A stretch of 64,000 bases of DNA from an uncultured Chloroflexota bacterium (GCA_902786265.1 CADACE010000019.1:1-64000), one strand, 5' to 3'. Counted from the stretch's first letter, positions 16,768 through 25,311 are shown. Program-made: numbers and translations. The notes: a model not told the origin generated them from the letters alone.

Positions 16768-16778
16768 AGGATCTCCAG

Positions 16779-18530
16779 ATGGATAAAAAGCAGGAAAAAA
16801 CGCAGGAAACCAATGAGGAAATGGTCAATATCGTTTTGACGATCGATATCGGCACTATCAACACGCGTGTAAGCCTGTTTGAACGGGAAAACGGACGATA
16901 CCAATTCACAGGTACCGCTTCAAGCCGCACGGTTTATTCGGAAAGCGGAGAGGTGGAGTATCGCTCGGTTTCCGGTGCCGTTCAAAAGCTGGAATCAGCC
17001 CTTGAACGCCATTTTCTGGATGATACCGGAAAGATCGTGATCCCCCAAAAACTGGGGATGATCGGCGCTGATCAGGTCGTATTGACCTGGAGCGGCGGAG
17101 AAATGCCGCGCGTCGTCCTGATGGGACTTACCAGGGATACATCCATAAAAATGATGGAAGATCTTCTGCGCAAAAACGGGCTGACTTCATCCGCTCAAAT
17201 CTGCGCGATGGATGGAAAATCCATGACCGATAACATCGGTACGCTTATTGCCTCCGATCCCGACGTTGTCCTGGTCAGCGGCGGTACGGAAAAAGGCGCG
17301 GAACACGCGCTGTACCGCCTGGGAGAAATTTTGCTCATGGCTTGTAAAAGCATCGATGAGCAGAATCGTCCTTCCATCCTTTACATGGGAAATTCCGAAG
17401 CACGCGGACAGTTTGAGCGGGTTTTTCATCAAATGTCAAATATCACTTTTGCTGACAACATTATGGGAACCGGGGAAGCCAGACTTTCCCCGACGACCGC
17501 TTTCCAGAAGTGTATGCTGAATTTTGCGAAAGAGAAAAACCCGGCGATCGCTCAGCTCCAAAAGGAGACCAAATGCGCCGCGATATCCGGAGATTTTGCT
17601 TACGGCCGCTGCATCCGTCTGCTCAGCCGCATCAACCGCGCCAACCACTCCGTCCTGGGCATTGAAATCGGGGCGAACCGGACGCTCGCGGCTTTCGGAG
17701 CGAATCTGAGCCTTGAAATGAGCAAATTTGAAGGCGGGATCGGGCGTACGCTGCCCAAACTGCTGGAGCATGTACCTGCCGAAGATATTCTGCCGTGGAT
17801 CAGCTTCCAGCTAAAGGAAAGTGAATTGACGGATTACATTATGAACAAATCCGTCCATCCCGAACTGATACCTGCCAACAGCTATTCCGCTGAAATTGAA
17901 CAAACCCTGGCGATGTTCCTGATCCGTACCGCTATCGCGCAGAACCCGGCAAACCGCCAGCTCTTTGATGGTACGCTCGGTATGGTTTTGCTGGGCGGAT
18001 CCGTGATGCGGAATGTGGAAGACCCGGGCGATGCACTGCGGATCGGGATGAACAGCCTGCATCCCTTTGGACTCACGGATTACTATCTGGATATGAACGG
18101 ACTTTCTTCCGCGGTTGGCGGTCTTGCCGGTGTCAACAGAGAACTGGCTGCCCAGGTCACTTCACCGGCTATGTTCCTGAACCTGGGACGTGTGATCACA
18201 CCGATTTCAAATGTCAAAGAAGGAAAGCGAGTGTTCAGTGTCTCTTTGCGGGATGAAAGCGGAAATATGGATAAAATCGACATCATTCAGGGCGGTATCA
18301 AACGGATACCGCTGGAATATGGGCGATATTATGAATTAGACTGGTTCAACGTGAATAAATCTGTCAGACTGCCCGGAATTCCGACATGGACTTCTATCGG
18401 GTTTAAAGCCGGCTGTTTCGGTCTGGTATTTGACATGCGGGGAGAGACGCTTGAAATGCCGAAAGACCGTACTGCGCAGATCCATCTGTTGGAACGCTGG
18501 AAGAACGAACTGGGTGTTTGGAGAGAGTAG
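16779..18530 (+). CDS. MutL/GlmL-like actin-fold ATPase
   Basis: This 583-residue protein resembles the glutamate mutase accessory protein GlmL/MutL. The N-terminal phosphate-1 motif is VLTIDIGTINTRVSLFE (about 18-34). A second ASKHA-type phosphate motif is HSVLGIEIGANRTLAAFG (near 288-305). An adenosine-type glycine loop is GMVLLGGSVMRN (near 406). No mutase subunit is encoded nearby, so a B12-enzyme reactivation role is doubtful. Chloroflexota often carry such genes in envelope clusters (recollection). As with PilM or FtsA, an actin-like ATPase beside membrane proteins may organise an envelope machine, but that is inference. The C-terminal 130 residues look like an added beta-rich domain. 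Confidence 0.75.
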   Translation: MDKKQEKTQETNEEMVNIVLTIDIGTINTRVSLFERENGRYQFTGTASSRTVYSESGEVEYRSVSGAVQKLESALERHFLDDTGKIVIPQKLGMIGADQVVLTWSGGEMPRVVLMGLTRDTSIKMMEDLLRKNGLTSSAQICAMDGKSMTDNIGTLIASDPDVVLVSGGTEKGAEHALYRLGEILLMACKSIDEQNRPSILYMGNSEARGQFERVFHQMSNITFADNIMGTGEARLSPTTAFQKCMLNFAKEKNPAIAQLQKETKCAAISGDFAYGRCIRLLSRINRANHSVLGIEIGANRTLAAFGANLSLEMSKFEGGIGRTLPKLLEHVPAEDILPWISFQLKESELTDYIMNKSVHPELIPANSYSAEIEQTLAMFLIRTAIAQNPANRQLFDGTLGMVLLGGSVMRNVEDPGDALRIGMNSLHPFGLTDYYLDMNGLSSAVGGLAGVNRELAAQVTSPAMFLNLGRVITPISNVKEGKRVFSVSLRDESGNMDKIDIIQGGIKRIPLEYGRYYELDWFNVNKSVRLPGIPTWTSIGFKAGCFGLVFDMRGETLEMPKDRTAQIHLLERWKNELGVWRE

Positions 18531-18541
18531 AGACGGAGCAA

Positions 18542-18646
18542 GGTAAAAGTGAAAAAGTGAAGGGTGAAAAGTAAGAAATAAGGAATGGGAATGCAATCCT
18601 GCATCCTGCTTACCACCGACCACTGACCACTGATTACTGCCGCCCG
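18542..18646. repeat. 7-bp-period tract, 15 units in register
   Basis: The sequence between the MutL-like gene and the KOW-like gene reads as fifteen consecutive 7-base units, drifting from purine-rich words (GTGAAAA, AGTGAAG) to ACCACTG-type words without a break in phase. No reading frame or promoter is evident. Confidence 0.85.
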
Positions 18647-18671
18647 GCTGCTGCTAAAGGAGAGAGAGAAG

Positions 18672-19763
18672 ATGCAGACTGCTGCTGCAAAAATTAAGAA
18701 TTCCGGACCGGTGCGTATTGCGAGAAAACTTACACGCAATGGCACAGTTATGGTATTTCCGGGACAAATCACAGATCCGACCATGCCGGTTGCCTGGCGC
18801 AAGGTTTGGCGAACCCATTTTTCTATAAATTTATGTGAAGCTCTTGAACTTTCCCGCAACAGCAATATCCGGGACTATCTGCTTATCAATGAAGGTGATT
18901 TCGTTTCTGTCAATGAACCGATCGCCCGCCGTTCCGACCGTAAAACAAGAACCCTGAACGCTTTATACAGCGGCCGCTTTTTGGGTGTCTGTTCCGAAAA
19001 TTTGATTTTTGAAGCAGACGCGGAGGACCTTGAATCTGTTTCGGCCGGTTTTCCCGGTACTGTCACGGAAATCATACCAAACCGCGGAGCAGTCATCGAA
19101 ACCATCGGATCCTACGCGGCAGGTGTCTGGGGAAATAACCGGATCGGACAAGGTATCCTTCTCACGCTGAACGACATCGCCAAAGAAGGTATTTTTAATA
19201 CCCAAAGCCTCTCCATGGCAATGGCAGGTTCAGTTGTGTTCGCGAACACCTGCCTGGATCCTGAAGTTTTACAGTCGACCGAGCGCCTTTCCCCGGGAGG
19301 GCTGATTTTCGGATCGCTGCCTTCTGCTTTGCTTCCGATTGCCGAACAGCTTCCTTTCCCGGTCATCGTGACCGACAGTATCGGAACAGGAAGGCTTTCG
19401 GATCCGATTTATAACATGCTGGGCGAGAATATCATCAAATGCGCTTATCTCTATTCCGCCCCGGCACGCGGCAATATGCCGCCCACAGCGGAAATCATCA
19501 TTCCTCAGGAAGAAATTTCCGCAGAGAAGAACAATATGCTTGCCGATGTTTCCGTGAACAGCCGCGTACGGATCCTGGACGGATTCTATGCGGGAGAAAT
19601 TGGATTCGTGACCGAACTGCTCCCGCAGGAAACCGGCGGAGACGGAGAAACAGAACCGATCGGAGACCGTGTTCGGGTTTGTATCGATGCGGAAACCATC
19701 ATCACCTTACCTGTCAACAATATCGAATTACTTCAGGATGATAAACCCCGGCTTAACCGCTGA
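18672..19763 (+). CDS. Conserved protein with C-terminal KOW-like motif
   Basis: The protein has 363 residues and no signal peptide or clear membrane segment. The central part alternates strands and Gly turns (ISFPG-like GFPGTVTEIIPNRGAVIETIG; GAVIETIGSYAAGVWGNNRIGQGI). At about 215-265 there is a Rossmann-like stretch (GGLIFGSLPSALLPIAEQLPFPVIVTDSIG). The C-terminal 70 residues hold a KOW-like segment (VNSRVRILDGFYAGEIGFVTEL, then RVRVCIDAETIITLPVNNIELL). KOW motifs usually bind RNA or ribosomal partners, but in this membrane cluster it may be a protein-docking barrel. GGAGAGAGAG precedes the ATG. The family is not recognised with certainty. Confidence 0.65.
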   Translation: MQTAAAKIKNSGPVRIARKLTRNGTVMVFPGQITDPTMPVAWRKVWRTHFSINLCEALELSRNSNIRDYLLINEGDFVSVNEPIARRSDRKTRTLNALYSGRFLGVCSENLIFEADAEDLESVSAGFPGTVTEIIPNRGAVIETIGSYAAGVWGNNRIGQGILLTLNDIAKEGIFNTQSLSMAMAGSVVFANTCLDPEVLQSTERLSPGGLIFGSLPSALLPIAEQLPFPVIVTDSIGTGRLSDPIYNMLGENIIKCAYLYSAPARGNMPPTAEIIIPQEEISAEKNNMLADVSVNSRVRILDGFYAGEIGFVTELLPQETGGDGETEPIGDRVRVCIDAETIITLPVNNIELLQDDKPRLNR

Positions 19764-19780
19764 GGAAGGAGAGAGTTATC

Positions 19781-21547
19781 ATGAACCGAAAAGGTGATTC
19801 TTTTGATAAAGAGTTTCAATTAGAGAATAAAAACAAAAAATCAGGCGGCAGCAGCCGCGGAAAACTTCCTTCCTGGCTGCTGATACTTGCAGGTGTTGCC
19901 GTGATCGGCGGCGTGGTCGCTGCCCGTCAGCCGGCATTGCGGACAACGGAAAACACCCCCAAAACGTCCATAAACCTGCCCACAAGCCAGCCGGCTGTGG
20001 CAGAACCGGCCATGTCTGTTACCGGGATCAACGATCAGCAGGCTGACTCTTCTGAATTGGAAGCCCGTTTTCTCACACAAAACGGAGAGTCAAACGCGCA
20101 ATATATCATGCCGATCCAGACAAACAGCAGCATTCAGGGAATCAACATGGATCTGGAACCTCTGGCCACAGACAGTGAAGGCAATCCTGCATATCCGTTA
20201 TCAGACAGCAGCATTTCTGTCGTATGGGTCGACGGGAAGCCCTTCGAGCTTAAAATCGAGCCGCAGACAAATGCCGCAGGGGAACCTGAATCTGTATCCT
20301 CCACATATTGGCTGGAAGATCAGGCATATGAAGTGCACCTTGACCCTGTCGATGATACAAAAGCCGAAGCTGTATCGGGAACCGATCAAAGCAGCATTGT
20401 CAAAATCGGATCGCAATCCTATCTGCTCCGCTTGACACCTGCCTCACAAACCACCGGTAAAACCGCTTCCGCTGCGACAACGGCCGCGGATGTCAAACAA
20501 ACCCCAGAGACCGTTCATTCAGCAGATGAAGATCCTTTTACAGCTGACAACAGCGCAGGCGAAGATACCGCAGCTGCGAATTCTGCAGTAGTCTGGCTCG
20601 ATTCGCGTCCCTTTGCCGTGACCGTGAAACAGCAGGACGGGACAACCGCTGCTGAAAGTTCCGAACCCGGCCAAAACAGCGAAGAGCCGAAAAAAGAGCA
20701 GCTGACCACCGTTTTTGAAGCGGAAGGCAAAGAATATTCGCTGGAAATCGAAGAAATTGATAAAGATGAAATTCCCGAAGGTGCCGGATCTGTTGTATGG
20801 CTCGACAAAACACCTTTGGAGGTCGTACTGAAAGCCGATGAACCGGCAGGCAATTCCGATACGGGTATTGAAGTCCGCCTGAACCCGCTTCCGGCGGAAC
20901 AAACAGCCGCGATGCAGGCAGAACGCTTTGGTTCCGCTATTCCATCCGAAACTGTACCCACCGAAGAGCCGACAGCGATCCCCACGCAAGAACCGACTCC
21001 GGCTCCTGTCGAAGAAGCGCAAGACAGCAACTGGTTTACCAATATGTTCACCAACTTTTTCGGCAGCACCCCTACCAACACCCCAACGCCGGAGGTAATT
21101 GTCATCGCGCTGTCGCCGACCCCCACAGCCATACAGCCGACCGCTACACCGATCGTCATTCAGATGGCTGCAGCCCCGGTACAGCAGGGACCTGTAAAAC
21201 TTGACGAACGGGATGACAGCAGTTCCGAAAGCAAAGACGATGTTTCAGCTGATCCGGCGCTTGTAGAAGCCCCCGCGGAATCCGCTCAGGAAATCGATGA
21301 GGATCCCGTCAGCACAGAAGTCGTTGAAGAAACAAAGCCGCAGCCGACAAGATCGACAGCTGAAAAAATTGATGTCGTAGTCCTGGAACCCGAAGACAGC
21401 TCCGCAAAGCCGACAGCACAACCCACTCCGGAAGAGCTTCCGCATACCGGTACGGCTGAAAGCTGGAACATTCCGTCCATGCTGGGAATGCTCGCCGGTC
21501 TGCTGCTCGTCATCATCGGTGTCCGCCGGCTCAGAAGCAGAGAGTAA
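19781..21547 (+). CDS. LPxTG-type surface protein with repeated WLD/WVD modules
   Basis: The protein has 588 residues. It has an N-terminal hydrophobic segment after 29 mostly polar residues (about 30-47) and a low-complexity body. The body contains six short degenerate modules (VVWVDGKPFELKI, STYWLEDQAYEVHL, VVWLDSRPFAVTV, VVWLDKTPLEVVL and two weaker ones). Pro/Thr-rich spacers with PTNTPTPE-type words follow. The C-terminus is a textbook sorting signal: LPHTG at 553-557, a hydrophobic stretch from about 564, and the basic tail RRLRSRE. Sortases cut such signals between Thr and Gly and link the protein to the envelope. No sortase gene is in this window. GGAAGGAGAG precedes the ATG. It is the last gene of the envelope cluster. 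Confidence 0.7.
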   Translation: MNRKGDSFDKEFQLENKNKKSGGSSRGKLPSWLLILAGVAVIGGVVAARQPALRTTENTPKTSINLPTSQPAVAEPAMSVTGINDQQADSSELEARFLTQNGESNAQYIMPIQTNSSIQGINMDLEPLATDSEGNPAYPLSDSSISVVWVDGKPFELKIEPQTNAAGEPESVSSTYWLEDQAYEVHLDPVDDTKAEAVSGTDQSSIVKIGSQSYLLRLTPASQTTGKTASAATTAADVKQTPETVHSADEDPFTADNSAGEDTAAANSAVVWLDSRPFAVTVKQQDGTTAAESSEPGQNSEEPKKEQLTTVFEAEGKEYSLEIEEIDKDEIPEGAGSVVWLDKTPLEVVLKADEPAGNSDTGIEVRLNPLPAEQTAAMQAERFGSAIPSETVPTEEPTAIPTQEPTPAPVEEAQDSNWFTNMFTNFFGSTPTNTPTPEVIVIALSPTPTAIQPTATPIVIQMAAAPVQQGPVKLDERDDSSSESKDDVSADPALVEAPAESAQEIDEDPVSTEVVEETKPQPTRSTAEKIDVVVLEPEDSSAKPTAQPTPEELPHTGTAESWNIPSMLGMLAGLLLVIIGVRRLRSRE

Positions 21548-21548
21548 C

Positions 21549-21639
21549 GAAAGTGAAAAGTGAGGAGTGAGGACTACATCCTAGTGACTGCTGACTGCTA
21601 ACCACTGATCACCAGCCACCAGCCAATAGTCACTGTCTT
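21549..21639. repeat. 7-bp-period tract, 13 units in register
   Basis: The tract starts two bases after the stop codon region of the LPxTG gene and runs in unbroken 7-base phase (GAAAGTG, AAAAGTG, then GTGACTG, CCAGCCA) up to the -35 box of tpiA. Confidence 0.85.
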
Positions 21640-21666
21640 TACACAGATAAAAAAATGATTTATAAT
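21638..21666 (+). promoter_or_regulatory. tpiA promoter
   Basis: TTTACA (21638-21643), a 17-base spacer and TATAAT (21661-21666). Transcription would start about 50 bases before the tpiA ATG. Confidence 0.8.
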
Positions 21667-21722
21667 GATATTAGTGAAAACAAGGGAGTTTATCCCTTTT
21701 TGTAAATAAGGAGAAACAAATT

Positions 21723-22481
21723 ATGCGTAAACCGATGGTCGCCGGCAACTGGAAAATGAACAAGACCGTTGCTGATGGTGTTAAATTAATGGAAGAATTG
21801 ATCCCGATGATCAATGGAATCAGCGAAGTTGACCGTGTTGTCTGCCCGCCTTTCACCGCTCTCTACTGTGTTTCCCAGACCCTGAAGGGTACGGAAATCG
21901 GCTGCGGTGCCCAGGACCTTTTCTGGGAAGCAAAAGGTGCTTATACCGGTGAAGTTGCTCCGGATATGGTCGCGGAACTTGGTCAGTATGTCATCATCGG
22001 CCACAGTGAACGCCGCACCTATTTCGGTGAAACCAACGAAACCGTCAACAAGAAGACCCTCGCCGCCCTCAAGATCGGCCTGACCCCGATCGTCTGCGTC
22101 GGTGAAACCCTTGAAGAAAACCAGGGCGGAAAGACTGAAGAAGTTGTCTCCGGTCAGGTTCTCGAAGGTCTCAAAGGTCTGAGCGCTGAAGAAGCCGCGA
22201 AGATCATCGTTGCTTATGAACCGGTCTGGGCGATCGGCACCGGCCTTGCCGCCACCGGCCCGGACGCGAACAAAGTCATCGCTGATTATATCCGCAAGCC
22301 CTATGCCTCCATGTACGGCGAAGAAGCCGCCCAGGCGATCCGCGTTCTCTACGGCGGTTCCGTGAAGGGCAATAACGCTGCTGAATTCTTCGGCCAGCCC
22401 GATATCGACGGTGCCCTCGTCGGCGGCGCCAGCCTCAAGGCTCCGGACTTCACCGACATCGTCAAAGCCGCCGCTGCTTAA
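21723..22481 (+). CDS. tpiA: Triosephosphate isomerase
   Basis: This 252-residue TIM-barrel enzyme interconverts dihydroxyacetone phosphate and glyceraldehyde 3-phosphate in glycolysis. Catalytic residues are visible: Asn9 and Lys11 in AGNWKMNK, His94 in IIGHSERR and Glu166 in [12 protein letters not shown]. The phosphate-binding LYGGSVKG is present. Length is normal. It has its own promoter, an AAGGAG ribosome-binding site and its own terminator, so it is probably monocistronic. Codon use is that of a strongly expressed gene (many AAG and GGT codons). Confidence 0.98.
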   Translation: MRKPMVAGNWKMNKTVADGVKLMEELIPMINGISEVDRVVCPPFTALYCVSQTLKGTEIGCGAQDLFWEAKGAYTGEVAPDMVAELGQYVIIGHSERRTYFGETNETVNKKTLAALKIGLTPIVCVGETLEENQGGKTEEVVSGQVLEGLKGLSAEEAAKIIVAYEPVWAIGTGLAATGPDANKVIADYIRKPYASMYGEEAAQAIRVLYGGSVKGNNAAEFFGQPDIDGALVGGASLKAPDFTDIVKAAAA

Positions 22482-22503
22482 TCATATCCCACTTAACAAT
22501 TAT

Positions 22504-22532
22504 AAAAACCCCGTCAAAAGCGGGGTTTTTTA
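22504..22532 (+). terminator. tpiA terminator
   Basis: A 10-bp stem AAAAACCCCG/CGGGGTTTTT (22504-22513 with 22521-22530) with a 7-base loop runs into T residues, 23 bases after the stop. Confidence 0.92.
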
Positions 22533-22540
22533 ATTAAAGT

Positions 22541-22734
22541 GTCAGGAGGCAAGGGTCTGGAGGCCAGCAAGTTGGATTCAGGATGTTAGAAGTAAAGAGC
22601 ACTGTATTTAATCGGTCAGAAAATTTGGCTTCGCAGGTTTCCGGTTCCTGATACCTGATACCTGAATCCTAAATCCTGAATCCTTCATTATGGCTCCAGG
22701 CCCTTGCCCCCTGAATCCTGAATCCCTCTGATTA
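22541..22734. repeat. 7-bp-period tract folded as a long inverted repeat
   Basis: Heptad units run in phase at both ends. The two ends are inverted copies of each other: 22542-22566 pairs with 22691-22714 (24 bases, two mismatches, one bulge), and GGATTCAGGAT (22574-22584) pairs perfectly with 22673-22683. The middle (about 22590-22628) is unpaired. No gene is seen in 22533-22803. Confidence 0.8.
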
Positions 22735-22774
22735 AATTCATAGAGCAGCGCGGTCTGCGCTGCCCTATGAGTTT
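22734..22774 (-). terminator. Hairpin after hsp20
   Basis: The arms CATAG-A-GCAGCGC and GCGCTGC-C-CTATG form a 12-bp stem with one mismatch, flanked by AAATT and GAGTTT. It lies 30 bases past the hsp20 stop. The T run is weak on the minus strand (AATTTAATC). Confidence 0.55.
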
Positions 22775-22803
22775 CAATAACAATGGTTAGGAGGTGTGCA
22801 ATG

Positions 22804-23259
22804 TCAGTCGCTGATTTTCACAGGGATCGACTTCGGCTTTACTTCTTCTGCCTTCGGCAATGTCAGAAGGAGGACGCCATTCTTATATTCCGCCTCGGCC
22901 TTATCAGCCTGGACTTCGGAAGGAAGCCGTACAGAGCGGTAATAAGTGCAGTGTTTGTGTTCGCGGACGAGCCAGGTTCCGTTTTCGCCTTCTTTTTCTT
23001 CATCTTCTTTTGTCTCGCCCTTGACGGTCAGAACGCCATCCGTGACGGAAATGTCAAGGTTATCCTTGTCGATACCGGGCATCGTGAGCTTCACGCTGTA
23101 GGCATCTTCGGTTTCTTTCATGTCCATCCGGGGAGCGTATTCTCCTTTATCGGAGGCTACATCTGTAAATTCGCTGTTGAAAAGTGCGTTCACCAGACTG
23201 TTCATGGTGTCCTGCATGCTGAGATAACTTCTGTTCGGGTTGTAACGTACGAGTGTCAT
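22804..23259 (-). CDS. Hsp20/alpha-crystallin small heat-shock protein
   Basis: This 151-residue protein has an alpha-crystallin domain from about residue 45 to 140. It includes YAPRMDMKETEDAYSVKLTMPGIDKDNLDISV, the beta-strand end VLTVKGE, and the family signature KNGVLLLTLPKAEE. The C-terminal SIPVKISD carries the I-x-V/I anchor motif used in oligomer assembly. It is an ATP-independent holdase for unfolding proteins. TTGGAGGATTATT precedes the ATG. No clear CIRCE box is seen upstream, so its control may differ from that of groESL. Confidence 0.93.
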   Translation of the reverse strand: MTLVRYNPNRSYLSMQDTMNSLVNALFNSEFTDVASDKGEYAPRMDMKETEDAYSVKLTMPGIDKDNLDISVTDGVLTVKGETKEDEEKEGENGTWLVREHKHCTYYRSVRLPSEVQADKAEAEYKNGVLLLTLPKAEEVKPKSIPVKISD

Positions 23260-23423
23260 AATAATCCTCCAAAATTTCTTCTGAGCCTTACGGCTGCTAA
23301 TGTTTTATTTTTTATCAAGCCTCTCTCATCGGCTTATGTCATAATAATAAATCCCAAGTATAAGAATTACACATATGAAATATCAAAGGATTATCAACAT
23401 ATAATTAACAAAATATCAGAGAA

Positions 23424-23465
23424 AAAACACTGTGAACAGGATAGTTTTTCTGTCCACAGTGTTTT
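23424..23465 (-). terminator. Terminator of the response-regulator gene
   Basis: The stem AAAACACTGTG/CACAGTGTTTT (11 bp, plus an inner ACAG/CTGT pair) is followed on the minus strand by a T run (TTTTTTCTC). It lies 140 bases past the regulator stop. Confidence 0.8.
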
Positions 23466-23466
23466 C

Positions 23467-23508
23467 AGGGTATAGGATTTCGGATTTAAGGATAAGGGTT
23501 TGGACTAA
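23467..23508. repeat. 7-bp-period tract, six units
   Basis: Units AGGGTAT, AGGATTT, CGGATTT, AAGGATA, AGGGTTT and GGACTAA follow in phase, immediately beside the terminator hairpin. The rest of 23260-23605 holds an AT-rich stretch and no gene. Confidence 0.75.
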
Positions 23509-23589
23509 GCAATCACAGCCGGCTTATTTGAGAAATATCTACCGCTTTATCCCGTTATCCCGAAGAGATTTTTCACACGGATTTATTCT

Positions 23590-23617
23590 GATTACTGCCT
23601 GCTGATTACTGGACCGC
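23590..23617. repeat. Short 7-bp-period tract supplying a stop codon
   Basis: Units GATTACT, GCCTGCT, GATTACT and GGACCGC are in phase. The TAA stop of the minus-strand response regulator (23608-23606) falls inside the third unit. Confidence 0.5.
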
Positions 23618-24343
23618 GTTTTTCCGCTTGTAATCTACAAAGCGGTACCCGACGCCGCGCTCGGTCAGGATATATTCCGGATTTGAAGGATCTTTTTCGA
23701 TTTTCTGGCGCAGGTAATTTATATACAGCCGGACATAATGGGTCTCATCGCGATACTCATACCCCCAGACCTTGGTCAGCAGCTGGTCATAGGTCATCAC
23801 CCACCCGGCATTCTGAACCAGATGATAAAGCAGCCTGTATTCCGTCGGACGCAGCTTGACCAGCTCGCCTTCCACCCAGACTTCCCGCTTTCCGAAATCG
23901 ATCTTCAGCCGGTCATCCACCTGGATCACATTATTATCACCGCCGCCCGCAGCATTCCCTTCCGTACGGCGCAGGACAGCCTTCACACGGCTCATCAGTT
24001 CCCGCGGACTGAAAGGCTTGGTCACATAATCATCCGCCCCCAGCTCCAGGCCGCGGATACGGTCTTCTTCTTCGCCTTTTGCCGTCAGCATGATCACCGG
24101 AACCTGGCTGATTTCCCGCAGGATCTGCAGTGTTTCAAACCCATCCAGTCCCGGCATCATCACATCTAAAATCACCAGGTTCGGCATCCGGGAACGGACC
24201 ATATCCAAAGCCTGCTGACCGGAATATGCTTCGATGACTTCATAACCGTCATGTTCCAAATTCATGCGGATCATACGCGCAATACGGGTCTCATCATCGA
24301 CCACCAAAATCAAATATCTATTATGAGCAGAATTATCTTCCAT
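23606..24343 (-). CDS. OmpR/PhoB-family response regulator
   Basis: The 245-residue protein has an N-terminal receiver domain: acidic pocket VVDDE (about 14-18), phosphoacceptor Asp60 in VILDVMMPG, Thr87 in IMLTAKG and Lys109 in YVTKPFSP. A winged-helix DNA-binding domain follows from about 140 to 238 ([48 protein letters not shown]). The domain order and recognition helix fit KdpE/PhoB-type regulators. No histidine kinase lies beside it, so it is an orphan here. AAAGGTG precedes the ATG, and the terminator is at 23424. Confidence 0.95.
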   Translation of the reverse strand: MEDNSAHNRYLILVVDDETRIARMIRMNLEHDGYEVIEAYSGQQALDMVRSRMPNLVILDVMMPGLDGFETLQILREISQVPVIMLTAKGEEEDRIRGLELGADDYVTKPFSPRELMSRVKAVLRRTEGNAAGGGDNNVIQVDDRLKIDFGKREVWVEGELVKLRPTEYRLLYHLVQNAGWVMTYDQLLTKVWGYEYRDETHYVRLYINYLRQKIEKDPSNPEYILTERGVGYRFVDYKRKNAVQ

Positions 24344-24401
24344 TTTTCACCTTTCAGTCACCAGAGCTAAGAAATCAGCGAATCATCATTAACTTCATAC
24401 T

Positions 24402-24884
24402 TCACTTCACTGCCCGCAGATAATCGGAAGCAGCCCAGCCATTCCGATCCGGATCATTCACGGATTCAATTTTCCACCAGATATAATTATTCCGTGAATC
24501 CGGACCGTCAATAATTTTAAAGCGCTCGCCTTCATTTGCCACAAAATTCAAATAACCGCCTGTACCCGGCTGCGGACGGACACTCAGTCCCGTGCTGCCG
24601 GTATCATACACTTCCACAACCGTCCCGACTGAAAGTCCATCTTCCGATACATAATGGATCTCCAAAGTCTGCGGGACCCGTGTGGCATATACTGTGGGTG
24701 TCAGTGTCGGGGCGGGAATCACAGTCATCAATGCCCGGGCGTTTTCATCATAAGCCGGAACCGGATTTTTCGTCGTACGTACGGCAAAAAAGAAAAACAG
24801 CCCGATAAAGATCATCATTCCGAAAATAATAATCGTCAGGCAGGACGTAAAGCTTACTACACGAGGCTGTTCATCATTATTCAT
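24402..24884 (-). CDS. Membrane-anchored SH3-like (SH3b) protein
   Basis: With the ATG at 24884 the protein has 160 residues. A single membrane helix (about 14-37, SCLTIIIFGMMIFIGLFFFF) is followed by a Pro/Thr linker (VIPAPTLTPTVYA). The extracytoplasmic C-terminal domain is SH3b-like: GLSVRPQPGTGGYLNFVANEGERFKIIDG, then YIWWKIESV and GWAASDYLRAVK. SH3b domains bind peptidoglycan or act as wall-targeting modules. A TTG three codons upstream is a poorer start. It lies 58 bases from the response regulator, so they may be co-transcribed. Confidence 0.75.
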   Translation of the reverse strand: MNNDEQPRVVSFTSCLTIIIFGMMIFIGLFFFFAVRTTKNPVPAYDENARALMTVIPAPTLTPTVYATRVPQTLEIHYVSEDGLSVGTVVEVYDTGSTGLSVRPQPGTGGYLNFVANEGERFKIIDGPDSRNNYIWWKIESVNDPDRNGWAASDYLRAVK

Positions 24885-25108
24885 AAATAACAATTATAAT
24901 CTCTTTCAATTCATGATTTTCCCATTGATGAAAAAAATTGTCAATATGTATCCGCTTCTGCCGAACCGCCCGGTGCACTGGCCGGATACCGGACATTACC
25001 ATCAAAATAAAGAAAATATCACCAATTCAATTTTTACGACAATTCTGTGGTAGTATTTTATGAACTTATAAATTTTTACGATATTATAAGGGCAGGCAGG
25101 GGGAAAGG

Positions 25109-25237
25109 ATGAGCGAGCGGAAAAATGAAAATCATTACAACTCCGCGGCGAACCATGCCTGCTGTCTTACCGGAGACCTGATGGATCAGCTTAATGTATC
25201 AAATGCTGTCCGAATGATGATCAACGCAATGAAGTAA
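25109..25237 (+). CDS. Possible small protein, 42 residues, in its own transcription unit
   Basis: In the gap 24885-25308 an ATG at 25109 follows the purine-rich GGGGGAAAGG and opens a 42-codon frame. The peptide begins MSERKNENHYN, has a Cys-Cys pair (HACCLTG) and ends in an amphipathic helix-like segment. A strong terminator begins 18 bases after its stop. Upstream, an AT-rich region has two copies of AATTTTTACGA (near 25030 and 25070) and a TATTAT-like box. The layout of leader, Shine-Dalgarno, frame and terminator supports either a small protein or a small RNA of about 200 bases. Confidence 0.5.
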   Translation: MSERKNENHYNSAANHACCLTGDLMDQLNVSNAVRMMINAMK

Positions 25238-25254
25238 TATACAGAAAGAACTGC

Positions 25255-25286
25255 AAAGACCGGGAAAGACGCTCCCGGTCTTTTTG
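25255..25286 (+). terminator. Terminator of the small transcription unit
   Basis: A perfect 11-bp stem AAAGACCGGGA/TCCCGGTCTTT (25255-25265 with 25273-25283) continues into a T run. The HAD gene starts 26 bases later. Confidence 0.9.
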
Positions 25287-25311
25287 CACTTTTTTTACTA
25301 AAGGAGATGTG

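Noticed and set aside
16779..18530. DNA mismatch repair protein MutL
   Set aside because: The protein is an actin-fold ATPase of the glutamate mutase MutL/GlmL type. It has none of the GHKL ATPase motifs of mismatch-repair MutL.
18542..18646. CRISPR array
   Set aside because: The period is seven bases, units drift in sequence, and there are no spacers, leader or cas genes.
22783..23475. Plus-strand frame of 230 codons over hsp20
   Set aside because: It is antisense to a clear alpha-crystallin domain and has no recognisable features.
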